Assembly: GCF_024138715.1 (NCBI RefSeq)
Contig: NZ_CP092074.1
Span: forward strand, 1,860,001 to 1,924,000
DNA: 64,000 nt
Reading direction: 5' to 3'
Origin: Emticicia sp. 21SJ11W-3
GTDB taxonomy: Bacteria > Bacteroidota > Bacteroidia > Cytophagales > Spirosomataceae
The stretch's first letter is position 1. Each line of letters starts with the position of its first letter. Of this stretch, positions 17,018 through 25,436 are shown one piece after another. The translations under genes and the position numbers were made by a program. Below the pieces are notes generated by a model, which was given only the letters and a program-made list of their open reading frames with translations, had not been told where the DNA came from and ran no database searches.

Positions 17018-18205
17018 ATGTACGCAAAAGTTTTTTTACAGGGCGGAAAAGAGCAGGTAGTGAAGCGGCTGCACCCCTGGGTTTTCTCTGGTGCCATTGC
17101 CAGAACAGAAGGGCAGCCACAAGACGGAGACATTGTTGAAGTGTGCGATAAAAAAGGTAATTATCTGGCCACAGGCCATTTTTATAATGGCAGTATTACG
17201 ATCAAGATTTTTTCGTACGAGCCGGGTATAATTGATGAAGATTTCTGGTTGAAAAAGCTCAGAACAGCTTATGCCATCAGGCAGACAGTGCAAAGTGAAA
17301 GTACTACCTGTTACAGGCTTACGCATGGAGAGGGCGACGGGTTTCCAGGATTAATACTTGATTATTATCAACGTGTAATTGTTTTTCAGGCCCATACGAT
17401 TGGTATGTGGCGCGAGAAAGAAAAAATAGTAAGTGCGCTAAAAAGCATTTATGGCGATGCCCTGATGGCCATTTACGATAAAAGTGCCGAAACATTGCCC
17501 GACGAATTTGGCAAAACCATTAAAAACGGATATTTGTTTTCATCAGGCTCTTCAGAAAACCTTTTGCCTCATGAGGTTTTGGAAAACGGAAACAAATTTC
17601 TTATTGACTGGGAAACGGGTCAGAAAACAGGTTTCTTTCTTGACCAGCGCGACAACCGCGCCTTGTTAGCCCATTATGCCAAAGACAAAAAGGTTCTGAA
17701 TGCCTTTTGTTATTCGGGCGGGTTTTCTATTTACGCATTGAGGGCTGGTGCGCAACGCGTAGAATCTGTTGATGTTTCAAAGAAAGCCATAGAACTGGTA
17801 AACCAGAATGTGGCTGCCAATTTTGGCGATGTAGACAACCACCAGGCAGTAGCAGAAGATGTAATGAGTTTTTTGAAACAAAACGACCAGATTTATGACC
17901 TGATAGTGCTAGACCCGCCAGCCTATGCAAAAAGTATAGCCAAAAGGCATCAGGCAGTACAAGGTTACAAACGGTTGAATATGGAGGGTATTAAGCGGCT
18001 GGCCAGTGGGGGTATCTTGTTTACGTTTTCCTGCTCGCAAGTGGTAGACAGAGAACTATTTTATAATACAGTTGTGTCGGCAGCGCTGGAGGTTGGCAGG
18101 CAGGTAAGAGTGCTGCATCACCTTACACAAGGGGCAGACCACCCTGTAAATCTGTTTCATCCCGAGGGTAGCTACCTGAAAGGCCTGGTTTTGTATGTTG
18201 AATAA
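17018..18205 (+). CDS. Class I SAM-dependent rRNA methyltransferase (RlmI-like)
   Basis: The 395-residue enzyme starts at ATG 17018; the open frame continues upstream only with a TTG. An N-terminal PUA domain (FLQGGKEQVVKRLHPWVFSGAI) is followed by a Rossmann methyltransferase domain: FLDQRDNRALLAHYA, LNAFCYSGGFSIYALRAGA (SAM-binding motif I), VLDPPAYAKS (motif IV) and FTFSCSQ near the C-terminus, which carries a likely catalytic Cys. This order is that of RlmI, which makes 23S rRNA 5-methylcytosine; the exact target here is inferred. It converges on the cupin gene with a shared terminator. Confidence 0.87.
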   Translation: MYAKVFLQGGKEQVVKRLHPWVFSGAIARTEGQPQDGDIVEVCDKKGNYLATGHFYNGSITIKIFSYEPGIIDEDFWLKKLRTAYAIRQTVQSESTTCYRLTHGEGDGFPGLILDYYQRVIVFQAHTIGMWREKEKIVSALKSIYGDALMAIYDKSAETLPDEFGKTIKNGYLFSSGSSENLLPHEVLENGNKFLIDWETGQKTGFFLDQRDNRALLAHYAKDKKVLNAFCYSGGFSIYALRAGAQRVESVDVSKKAIELVNQNVAANFGDVDNHQAVAEDVMSFLKQNDQIYDLIVLDPPAYAKSIAKRHQAVQGYKRLNMEGIKRLASGGILFTFSCSQVVDRELFYNTVVSAALEVGRQVRVLHHLTQGADHPVNLFHPEGSYLKGLVLYVE

Positions 18206-18211
18206 CAAAAA

Positions 18212-18243
18212 GAAAGCCTTTTGAAATTTCTCAAAAGGCTTTC
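18212..18243. terminator. Bidirectional terminator between convergent genes
   Basis: A 13-bp perfect stem, GAAAGCCTTTTGA (18212-18224) with TCAAAAGGCTTTC (18231-18243), has a 6-nt loop and can stop transcription in both directions. Confidence 0.88.
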
Positions 18244-18251
18244 CGGTTATA

Positions 18252-18761
18252 TCAACGACCAAAATCATCCTGAACGCGAACGATGTCATCTTCATCAGAC
18301 GGATTCTCAGCGTCAGTATGTTGCCAGATTTCAGCTATAATGCCCCATTGGCTCAAACCAATCAGGCGGTGTCTTTCACCTTGTTTCAGATTAATTATGT
18401 CTCCAAGGTTTAGTGTTTGCAATTCATTTTCCTCATCCGTATCGCTTGTCACAACACCTGCAATTCCTCCCACTACTTTCCAGATTTCAGCTCTACGGAA
18501 ATGATACTGCCATGAAAGACGTTTCTCTGGTGCAACTACCAGAATTTTCGGGCTCAGCTTGCGGCCAACACCAAAATCATTAATGCTTAAATGCGGAAAA
18601 TACGTTTCTATAAATTTCGGCGCTTGTGATTCATCAAGAACAAAGAAACCACCCCAAGGGCGTGTCTGGTCCTGATTAGCAATAGTAAATCCTAGGTCGG
18701 TTATTACTTTTTCTACTTCTGTAAAAACTGTGCTTTTTTCTGTTTCAGCCGAAAAATTCAT
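18252..18761 (-). CDS. Cupin protein, mannose-6-phosphate isomerase-like
   Basis: The start is ATG 18761 (MNFSAETEKSTVFT), giving 169 residues; the longer upstream frame starts with an unrelated stretch. The C-terminal cupin (about 75-160) has the RLSWQYHFRRAEIWKVV strand with likely metal-binding His, then LKQGERHRLIG and the pattern of type-II phosphomannose isomerase/GDP-mannose pyrophosphorylase C-domains. The N-terminal RPWGGFFVL is also typical of that group. It may act on a phosphosugar, but the residue set does not identify the substrate. It is divergent from the WD40 gene with about 100 bp between starts. Confidence 0.78.
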   Translation of the reverse strand: MNFSAETEKSTVFTEVEKVITDLGFTIANQDQTRPWGGFFVLDESQAPKFIETYFPHLSINDFGVGRKLSPKILVVAPEKRLSWQYHFRRAEIWKVVGGIAGVVTSDTDEENELQTLNLGDIINLKQGERHRLIGLSQWGIIAEIWQHTDAENPSDEDDIVRVQDDFGR

Positions 18762-18864
18762 GGGAGTAATGTTTTTGAGAAATGTTTTACAATTAGTTTT
18801 GCAGGTAAAAATAAATACATATCTACAACAAATAATAATATGATTGGAAAAATCATATAATGTC

Positions 18865-19776
18865 ATGATTCATGTCAAAAAAATAGATACATTTACCGGA
18901 CATCGGGATTGTATATACGCATTGGAGAGGTCTGGAGAGAACCATCGGTTTTTTTCGGCAGCAGGTGACGGATACGTTGTAAGATGGAATCTTGAAAAAC
19001 CGGATGTTGGAGAATTAATTGCGAAAGTAAAAAATTCTGTATATTCGCTTGCCTATTTACCTCAGGCCAATCAACTTTGGGTAGCCCAGAACCAGGAGGG
19101 TATTCATGTGATTGACCTTGAAACCAAACAAGAACTGCGCTCATTAAAATTATCACCGGCATATTATTTTGATATTCAGTTTTACGACGGAAACGCGTTT
19201 ATAGCCGACAGCGCCGGAGTCATTTCTGTTATTGATGCCGAAACTATCAGTTTTCGTAAACACATAAAAGCGGCGGGCGTAAGTGTCCGGTGCCTGGCCG
19301 TTAACCCGGTAGAACGGGAATTGGCCGCCGGCTACAGCGATAACTCTATTAAGATTTTCGACCTGAAAACCTATGAGTTGAAACGCGTAATAGAGGCTCA
19401 TAGCAACTCGGTTTTTACTGTCAGGTACGCACCCGACTTTACCAAGCTGATATCGGGCAGCAGAGATGCCCGCCTGAAAGTCTGGAATGTTGAGACCGGC
19501 TATAAACTTGAAGAAGAAGTTGCGGCGCATACATTTGCCATTAATCATCTGGCATTTAGCCCTGACGGCCTACAATTTGTTACCGGCAGCATGGATAAGT
19601 CTGTAAAAGTATGGGATACCGGGTCGCTCCGGTTATTGAAAGTGATTGACCGCGCCCGACATGCTGGGCATGGTACATCAGTAAACAAGGTTTTGTGGAC
19701 AAACTACAAAAACCAGATAGTTTCTGGTAGTGATGACCGAACCATTTCGGTATGGGAACTGGATACAGACAACTGA
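18865..19776 (+). CDS. WD40-repeat protein
   Basis: The 303-residue protein starts at ATG 18865 (MIHVKKIDTFTGHRD). It is a seven-bladed-type WD40 propeller: repeats ending in VVRWNL, IKIFDL, LKVWNV, VKVWDT and ISVWEL are clear, with GH/AH starts (TGHRDCIY, EAHSNSVF, AAHTFAIN). WD40 propellers are protein-interaction scaffolds. There is no signal peptide, so it is probably cytosolic. No partner domain or neighbour indicates its specific role. Confidence 0.87.
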   Translation: MIHVKKIDTFTGHRDCIYALERSGENHRFFSAAGDGYVVRWNLEKPDVGELIAKVKNSVYSLAYLPQANQLWVAQNQEGIHVIDLETKQELRSLKLSPAYYFDIQFYDGNAFIADSAGVISVIDAETISFRKHIKAAGVSVRCLAVNPVERELAAGYSDNSIKIFDLKTYELKRVIEAHSNSVFTVRYAPDFTKLISGSRDARLKVWNVETGYKLEEEVAAHTFAINHLAFSPDGLQFVTGSMDKSVKVWDTGSLRLLKVIDRARHAGHGTSVNKVLWTNYKNQIVSGSDDRTISVWELDTDN

Positions 19777-19915
19777 AAATCAAATAAATTATTGATTTTT
19801 GAGTTATAAAAAACAGAGGTTAAAATACCTGATAACCTGATGTTTACCACTGGTTGGTGCTCCTGTGCAAATTGAAGAAAATAAATGAAATAGGGAGTAC
19901 CGACAGTTTTTTTGT

Positions 19916-19923
19916 TAATTTTG
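19916..19923 (+). promoter_or_regulatory. -7 box for the DivIVA-HhH gene
   Basis: TAATTTTG matches the TAnnTTTG consensus 30 bp before the ATG at 19954. I see no TTG at a suitable distance upstream. Confidence 0.5.
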
Positions 19924-19953
19924 CCATAAAATCTATATAAAAACATTGAAGAA

Positions 19954-21312
19954 ATGAAAATTACACCGCTCGAAATACGCCAGCATGAATTTGAAAAAAC
20001 TTTCAGAGGCTACAATATCGAAGAAGTTGATAATTTTTTAGCAAATCTCTCGCAGGAATGGGAACGCATATTGAATGAAAGTAAAATGCTTAGAATGCAG
20101 CTTGAAATGGCTGAAAAAGAAGCTAGTAAACTTCGGGAGATTGAAATGACCCTCTTTAAAACGCTTAAAACTGCAGAAGATACCAGCACCATGATTACCG
20201 AGCAGGCTAATCAACAGGCTGATAAGAACATACAAGATGCCAGACAGAAAAGTCAGGAGATATTACGTGATGCGCAACTTGAAGCTGACAAAGTTATTCA
20301 GGAAGCACAAGACCGTGCCAGATACATAAAAGAAGAAGTGCTGGGAGAAGTAAAAGAACTTGAAAAAGATTTCAAGATGATGTATCAGTACAAGACTGAC
20401 CTGCTGGTTCAGATGCGCAGTTTGTCTATGTCGACCTTAGAGCATGTGCAGAGATTGGAGGAGAAATTTAAGAATGAAAATGTTGATGAGAAAATTCAGG
20501 AAGCCTTCAATACTTTTGTAGATGAAAAGAGCGCAATACCTACCTTCAATATTCAGGAAGAACTCTCTTACTTTGAATCTAAAACCGCACAAGTAACAGC
20601 AGAAAAGCTTGTATATAATATCAGCAAAGTTGAAGATACAAGCGATCATATCCCTGAGGAGGTTACCGCCATACAGCCTGCCAGCGCAGCGCTAATTTCA
20701 GAAACGCCGGCGCCTGAGGCAGCTACACTGGCTGAAGACGAGGAAGGCAGGTCTGATGAACTGGGCATAATTGAGGGTATAGGCCCTAAAATTGCCATGC
20801 TGCTTTATGACTCGGGCATATTTACGTTCAGGGGCCTGGCTACAACCCCGGTAGAGCGTATCAAAGAAATACTAGATAATGCCGGGCCTGCCTATGCCAT
20901 GCATGACCCAACCACCTGGGTAGAACAGGCACTTCTGGCCGCTGAGGGACGATTTGATGAGCTGGAAGAAATGAAGAGCCTGCTTGTTGGTGGCAAAGCA
21001 GAAGAAGATGTAGAAGAAAAAGGAATTGATAACAGTGTGTCTATGCCGGAGGCAGCATTGCCAGAAATAACTCAGGAAAAAACCAGTATCCCAGAGCCTG
21101 TGGCTACAAAGGCGGCACCGGTTGCAAGTAACCTGGATTCAGTAACCGAAGAAATGCTTGAAAAAGTGAATAAGGTGAAAGAGGCTGTCAGGAAAGCGAT
21201 GGTAGAAAAAGAAGAAAAAAATATAAAAGATAACACGCCGTTACCAAAAGTAAACGAGATTTTGGCAAAGAACTCTGATATTGGCGGAGGGTCGTTTTTT
21301 GATAATATCTGA
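19954..21312 (+). CDS. DivIVA-domain protein with an internal helix-hairpin-helix domain
   Basis: The 452-residue protein begins with a DivIVA/GpsB-like N-terminus (MKITPLEIRQHEF followed by FRGYNIEEVDNFL, about 1-35), which in this family binds curved membrane or cell-division partners, and a long coiled coil (about 36-175). Residues about 268-340 contain LGIIEGIGPKIAMLLYDSGI followed by TFRGLATTPVERIKEIL, a helix-hairpin-helix domain of the kind found in topoisomerase- and NuoE-associated proteins. A Glu/Ala/Pro-rich region and a C-terminal helix (about 397-425) follow. The domain combination suggests a link between polar or septal scaffolding and a second partner, possibly DNA, but that is inference. 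It is followed by folB after 66 bp. Confidence 0.82.
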   Translation: MKITPLEIRQHEFEKTFRGYNIEEVDNFLANLSQEWERILNESKMLRMQLEMAEKEASKLREIEMTLFKTLKTAEDTSTMITEQANQQADKNIQDARQKSQEILRDAQLEADKVIQEAQDRARYIKEEVLGEVKELEKDFKMMYQYKTDLLVQMRSLSMSTLEHVQRLEEKFKNENVDEKIQEAFNTFVDEKSAIPTFNIQEELSYFESKTAQVTAEKLVYNISKVEDTSDHIPEEVTAIQPASAALISETPAPEAATLAEDEEGRSDELGIIEGIGPKIAMLLYDSGIFTFRGLATTPVERIKEILDNAGPAYAMHDPTTWVEQALLAAEGRFDELEEMKSLLVGGKAEEDVEEKGIDNSVSMPEAALPEITQEKTSIPEPVATKAAPVASNLDSVTEEMLEKVNKVKEAVRKAMVEKEEKNIKDNTPLPKVNEILAKNSDIGGGSFFDNI

Positions 21313-21378
21313 TATCCGGCAAAAGGCTGCTAAATGCTAAAATAATACTCCACAAATATTTTAAGACGATTGACACCC

Positions 21379-21759
21379 ATGGGAATAATCTCACTTGAAG
21401 GTTTAGAATTTTTTGCTTATCATGGATATTACGATGAAGAGCAAAAAATTGGAAATAAGTACTCGATTGATATTGCTATCACAGCAGATTTGAATCGGGC
21501 AGCGCAGGAAGATAAGTTGAGACTTACCGTCAATTATGAAGTGGTATACACCCTGATAGCCAACGTTATGAAAGAGAAACATCGGCTATTAGAGCATATA
21601 GCGTATAAAATTATTGAGGCTGTAAAGCAACAATTTGCTGAAATACAGCAAATTACAGTGAGTGTTTCTAAGTTCAACCCACCAATCGGTGGTGTTTGCG
21701 AGCGCTCAAAAGTAACAATTACTTCGCCGTTCAGCCTTCCTCTGGCAGAGGAAGGCTGA
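21379..21759 (+). CDS. folB: Dihydroneopterin aldolase
   Basis: The 126-residue enzyme starts at ATG 21379; an upstream in-frame TTG is less likely. It has the FolB hallmarks: SLEGLEFFAYHGYYDEEQKIGNKY with the catalytic Tyr/Glu region at the N-terminus, VNYEVVYTLI, LLEHIAYKI with the pterin-binding Glu, and VSVSKFNPPIGG. It cleaves 7,8-dihydroneopterin in folate synthesis. Its last codons form half of a hairpin shared with the convergent peptidase gene. No other folate genes are adjacent. Confidence 0.93.
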   Translation: MGIISLEGLEFFAYHGYYDEEQKIGNKYSIDIAITADLNRAAQEDKLRLTVNYEVVYTLIANVMKEKHRLLEHIAYKIIEAVKQQFAEIQQITVSVSKFNPPIGGVCERSKVTITSPFSLPLAEEG

Positions 21760-21786
21760 GCAGACAGCCATTTAATTGGCTGTCTG
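21732..21786. terminator. Two tandem hairpins overlapping convergent coding ends
   Basis: CAGCCTTCCTCTG (21732-21744) pairs with CAGAGGAAGGCTG (21746-21758) with a one-base loop, inside the 3' end of folB. CAGACAGCCA (21761-21770) pairs with TGGCTGTCTG (21777-21786), inside the 3' end of the M1 peptidase gene. The hairpins probably form a bidirectional terminator, but they lie inside coding sequence and lack long T tracts. Confidence 0.6.
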
Positions 21787-23763
21787 GCTACTATATTTTG
21801 CAGGTTTCCACAGGTTGTTTTTGGTGTTTACTTCTGGTAATTTTCCGTCAGGGTCAATGCTTACCGACTCAATGGCAGACGTAGACGGATGTTTGAAACT
21901 CCAGGTACTGCCTCTTTGCCAGATTTCAACCGGCAACTCCACTCGTTTGGTTGTTCCATTCGATTCTTTAATTTCAACCGTAACTGGCATTGGCATCTTC
22001 TCAAGGTTTTCAATGGTAATTACAGCTCCTTTGGTTACGTCCTGCTGTATATAGCTAACCTCTTTTACCCCCTGGTCAATCTTCCAGTCGTTTACATACC
22101 AGCCTTTCCAGAACCAACCCAGGTCTTCGCCGGCTGCATCTTCCATCGTTCTGAAAAAATCCAGCGGAGTAGGGTGTTTAAATGCCCAGCGATGAACATA
22201 TTCTTTAAAGCCGTAGTCAAATCGTTTTTCTCCAAGCACCAGTTCTCTTAGCATCGTTAAGCCAACGCCTGGTTTAAGATAGGCAGCCACCCCCAGATTA
22301 TTATTCTGTATAACGTCTGGTATGTTCATTATCGGGTCTCTGTCATAAAAATAGGGGGCATACTGGCGTATATTCTCCGGCTGATAATATTCGCCGTTAT
22401 TAAAGTTCTTTGTTGAAAGCGTATTGATAAATGTATTGAAGCCTTCGTCCATCCAGCCATATTTTCTTTCGTTTGAACCCACAATCATCGGGAACCAGTT
22501 ATGCCCGAACTCATGGTCTGTTACACCCCAAAGGCTTTCGTTTTTGTCGCTGTAACTACAAAATACAATTCCCGGATACTCCATACCCGCCACAATACCC
22601 GCCACGTTGGTAGCCGACGGATAGGTGTATTCAAATATGTATTTAGAATAAAACTCAATGCAGGCTTTAACATATTCAGTTGAGCGGTTCCAGCTGTCAT
22701 TAGTTGCGCTTTCAACCGGATACACCGATTGCGCCACTGAAGTTTTACCACTAGGCAGGTTAATACGGGCTGCATCCCAAACAAATGCCTTAGAAGAGGC
22801 CCAGGCAACATCACGCGCCTGTTTGCATCTGAACTTCCAGGTCAGAGTACCACTCTGGCGGGGTCTGCTTTGGGCATCTGTTACTTCTTCTTTGCCTCTT
22901 ATTATAACGGTCTTGTCGCTGTTTTTGGCTTCGTTAAATCTTTTAATCTGCTCGGGTGTCATTACTTCGCCCGGGTTCAATAACTCACCCGAACCAGCTA
23001 CAATGTGGTCCCAAGGCACGGTTATGTTATATTCAAAATCTCCGTATTCAAGGTAAAACTCACCTGCGCCCAGGTAAGGCAGGGTGTTCCAGCCTTCAAT
23101 GTCATCATAAACTGCCATACGGGGGTACCATTGTGCCATTTCATAAATTATGCCGTTTACAGTTTCCTGTTTGCCAATGCGGTCTGACCCGTATCGCGGA
23201 ATCTGGAATGAATAGCTGATTTTTATTTTTAACTCTTCTCCGGTAGCCAATGGCTCAGTTAACCGTATCTGCATCCGTGTGTCGTTAATCAGATGTTCGG
23301 CATATAACGGGCGATAGGTAACCTTTTTACTGGATACATTTTTTTTCTCAGCACTTACCAATTGAATTTGGTACCCCCCTTCAAAGCCGGTAGAACCAAA
23401 ACGCCCACCCGAAATTGTGGTTGTTTTAGTGCCTCTTGAATTATCATTAAACTGGTTCTGGTCAAGCTGCAGCCATACAAAAGCCAGTTTTTCCGGGCTG
23501 TTATTTTTATAAGTAATTTCGGTTTCTCCGGTCAGTTTATTTGCTGCTTCATCAAGTGTGGCGGCAATTTTGTAATCTGCTCTGTTTTGCCAGTACAAAG
23601 GGCCTGGCGAGCCTGACCCACTTCTGTACGCTGTACCCGGCATAAAATTGAACAATGGGTTAAAAGCCTCGCGGTGGTCATATTTTGAAGCCGACGGTAC
23701 CTGAGCCAACACTGTATTGACTGTGAGTAATAATGCTGCATAAAGCAGTTTTTGAAATTTCAT
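21772..23763 (-). CDS. Exported M1-family zinc metallopeptidase
   Basis: The 663-residue protein has a signal peptide (through TVLAQ, about residue 21). The N-terminal M1-type beta domain spans about 60-260. GMEYPG at 393-398 is the equivalent of the GxMEN exopeptidase motif, with N replaced by Y. HEFGH at 417-421 and the third zinc ligand Glu440 in WMDEG, 19 residues later, complete the HExxH-x18-E zinc site. The enzyme would act on peptides in the periplasm or outside the cell; whether it removes single N-terminal residues is uncertain because of the GMEYP variant. Confidence 0.9.
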   Translation of the reverse strand: MKFQKLLYAALLLTVNTVLAQVPSASKYDHREAFNPLFNFMPGTAYRSGSGSPGPLYWQNRADYKIAATLDEAANKLTGETEITYKNNSPEKLAFVWLQLDQNQFNDNSRGTKTTTISGGRFGSTGFEGGYQIQLVSAEKKNVSSKKVTYRPLYAEHLINDTRMQIRLTEPLATGEELKIKISYSFQIPRYGSDRIGKQETVNGIIYEMAQWYPRMAVYDDIEGWNTLPYLGAGEFYLEYGDFEYNITVPWDHIVAGSGELLNPGEVMTPEQIKRFNEAKNSDKTVIIRGKEEVTDAQSRPRQSGTLTWKFRCKQARDVAWASSKAFVWDAARINLPSGKTSVAQSVYPVESATNDSWNRSTEYVKACIEFYSKYIFEYTYPSATNVAGIVAGMEYPGIVFCSYSDKNESLWGVTDHEFGHNWFPMIVGSNERKYGWMDEGFNTFINTLSTKNFNNGEYYQPENIRQYAPYFYDRDPIMNIPDVIQNNNLGVAAYLKPGVGLTMLRELVLGEKRFDYGFKEYVHRWAFKHPTPLDFFRTMEDAAGEDLGWFWKGWYVNDWKIDQGVKEVSYIQQDVTKGAVITIENLEKMPMPVTVEIKESNGTTKRVELPVEIWQRGSTWSFKHPSTSAIESVSIDPDGKLPEVNTKNNLWKPAKYSSQTAN

Positions 23764-23968
23764 GGTATTGCAATTATTTGAATTTTTAGAACTTTTGCCC
23801 CTTTACTTGTACTGATTCTATTGGTTTATATAAATTAAAACAACCTAAGCTGCGATGGGTAAATATACATACATATTAATTTATAAAACAGAAATGTTTA
23901 ACACACAAACGGTCTTTTTAACAGTTTTTGTGTAATATTGGCAAACAAAATCAACCTATACTATTAAC

Positions 23969-25144
23969 ATGACTCAATTTAAAACCCAAATCAGAATATG
24001 GTTGGCCGGGGCATTACTGGTTTATACCGGCTTGGCCTGCCAATTAAAAAATAACCAAAAAAAGATGGAAACAACAAAATCGGAGGCTTCAATTACAAAA
24101 CAAGCATGGGGGCAACTGCCAGACGGACGTAAAGTAGAATTGTATACATTAAGAAATGCCAAAGGCATGGAAATTAAAATAAGTGATTACGGCGGATTGA
24201 TAACGCATTGGACTGCCCCTGATAAAAACGGAAATTATGAAGACGTAGTATTGGGTTATGATTCACTATCGGGTTATCTGAAGGCCAGTCCTTTCTTCGG
24301 AGCTTTAGTGGGTAGGTACGGCAACCGTATAGCCGGAGCCAAGTTTACTTTAGATGGCCAGACTTATAATCTTTTGCAGAATAATGGCCCCAACCACCTG
24401 CACGGCGGGAAAGTTGGTTTTGATAAAGTTATCTGGAAAACTGAAGAACTAAAAGACGGCAGAAACGGCTTGAAACTGAATTATGTTAGCAAAGACGGAG
24501 AAGAGGGGTATCCCGGGAATCTTGATGCAGAGGTAACTTATGTTTTAACAGATGACAACGCGCTGGAGATTACCTACACCGCCACTACCGATAAACCTAC
24601 CGTAATTAATCTTACTCAACATTCTTATTTTAATCTGACCGGTGGAAAAACTGACCACCTGGGGCATGAGGTTACAATTAACGCCGACCGATTTGTACCT
24701 GTTGATAAAACGCTGATACCCACCGGTGAACTTAAACCCGTTAAAGGTACTGTTTTTGATTTTACCAAACCCATAGCAATAGGCAAGGGAATAGATGATA
24801 CCACAGATGAGCAAATAAAGCTGGGTGGCGGTTATGACCACTGCTGGGTGCTTAACCAACCAGCAAAAGACACACTTGTATTGGCGGCAACTGCGTATGA
24901 GCCAGGTTCAGGCCGCTTCATGGAGGTTTTTACAACAGAGCCCGGTGTACAATTCTATACAGGAAATTTTCTTGATGGCAGCATAACCGGTAAAAATGGT
25001 GTCGTTTACAAAAAACGCCACGGATTTTGCTTTGAAACAGAACACTTCCCTGATTCGCCGAACCAGAAGTCTTTCCCAACGGTTGTTCTGAGACCCGGTG
25101 AAACCTATAAAACCACTACTATCTATAAATTTTCGGGCAAATAA
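23969..25144 (+). CDS. galM: Lipoprotein aldose 1-epimerase (galactose mutarotase)
   Basis: The 391-residue protein has a lipoprotein signal with lipobox TGLAC (Cys24), then a complete mutarotase domain: ISDYGGLITHWTAPD, the phosphate/substrate-like GRYGNRI, NNGPNHLHGG (catalytic His), NLTQHSYFNLTG (second His) and the C-terminal CFETEHFPDSPNQ with the catalytic Glu. It interconverts alpha and beta anomers of galactose or glucose. Most GalM enzymes are cytosolic; lipidation here suggests periplasmic or surface action on imported sugars, which occurs in other Bacteroidota. TAATATTG near 23931 is one base from the -7 consensus. Confidence 0.9.
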   Translation: MTQFKTQIRIWLAGALLVYTGLACQLKNNQKKMETTKSEASITKQAWGQLPDGRKVELYTLRNAKGMEIKISDYGGLITHWTAPDKNGNYEDVVLGYDSLSGYLKASPFFGALVGRYGNRIAGAKFTLDGQTYNLLQNNGPNHLHGGKVGFDKVIWKTEELKDGRNGLKLNYVSKDGEEGYPGNLDAEVTYVLTDDNALEITYTATTDKPTVINLTQHSYFNLTGGKTDHLGHEVTINADRFVPVDKTLIPTGELKPVKGTVFDFTKPIAIGKGIDDTTDEQIKLGGGYDHCWVLNQPAKDTLVLAATAYEPGSGRFMEVFTTEPGVQFYTGNFLDGSITGKNGVVYKKRHGFCFETEHFPDSPNQKSFPTVVLRPGETYKTTTIYKFSGK

Positions 25145-25436
25145 AGTTTTAAAGCCGGATCTACAGGCCATTACCGGTAATATATAAACGAGAAAACAAT
25201 ATTTAATTCATAATGCGATTAATGTCATTTGTTTTTCAATTATAAATTACCATTTTTGCGCTAGTAGTCTTTCCGGCTATTCTTACTTATTGCACCCTTA
25301 TCAGATTAACCTCACAGAACCTGAATTGATGGTACAGTTTTTTTACGGGAAATCTGTAAACATCACTTTATTCAAATAATTTACTTTTTTGTTCTTAACG
25401 GACAAAGAATTTTCAGACACTTAAAAATTAAAAAAA

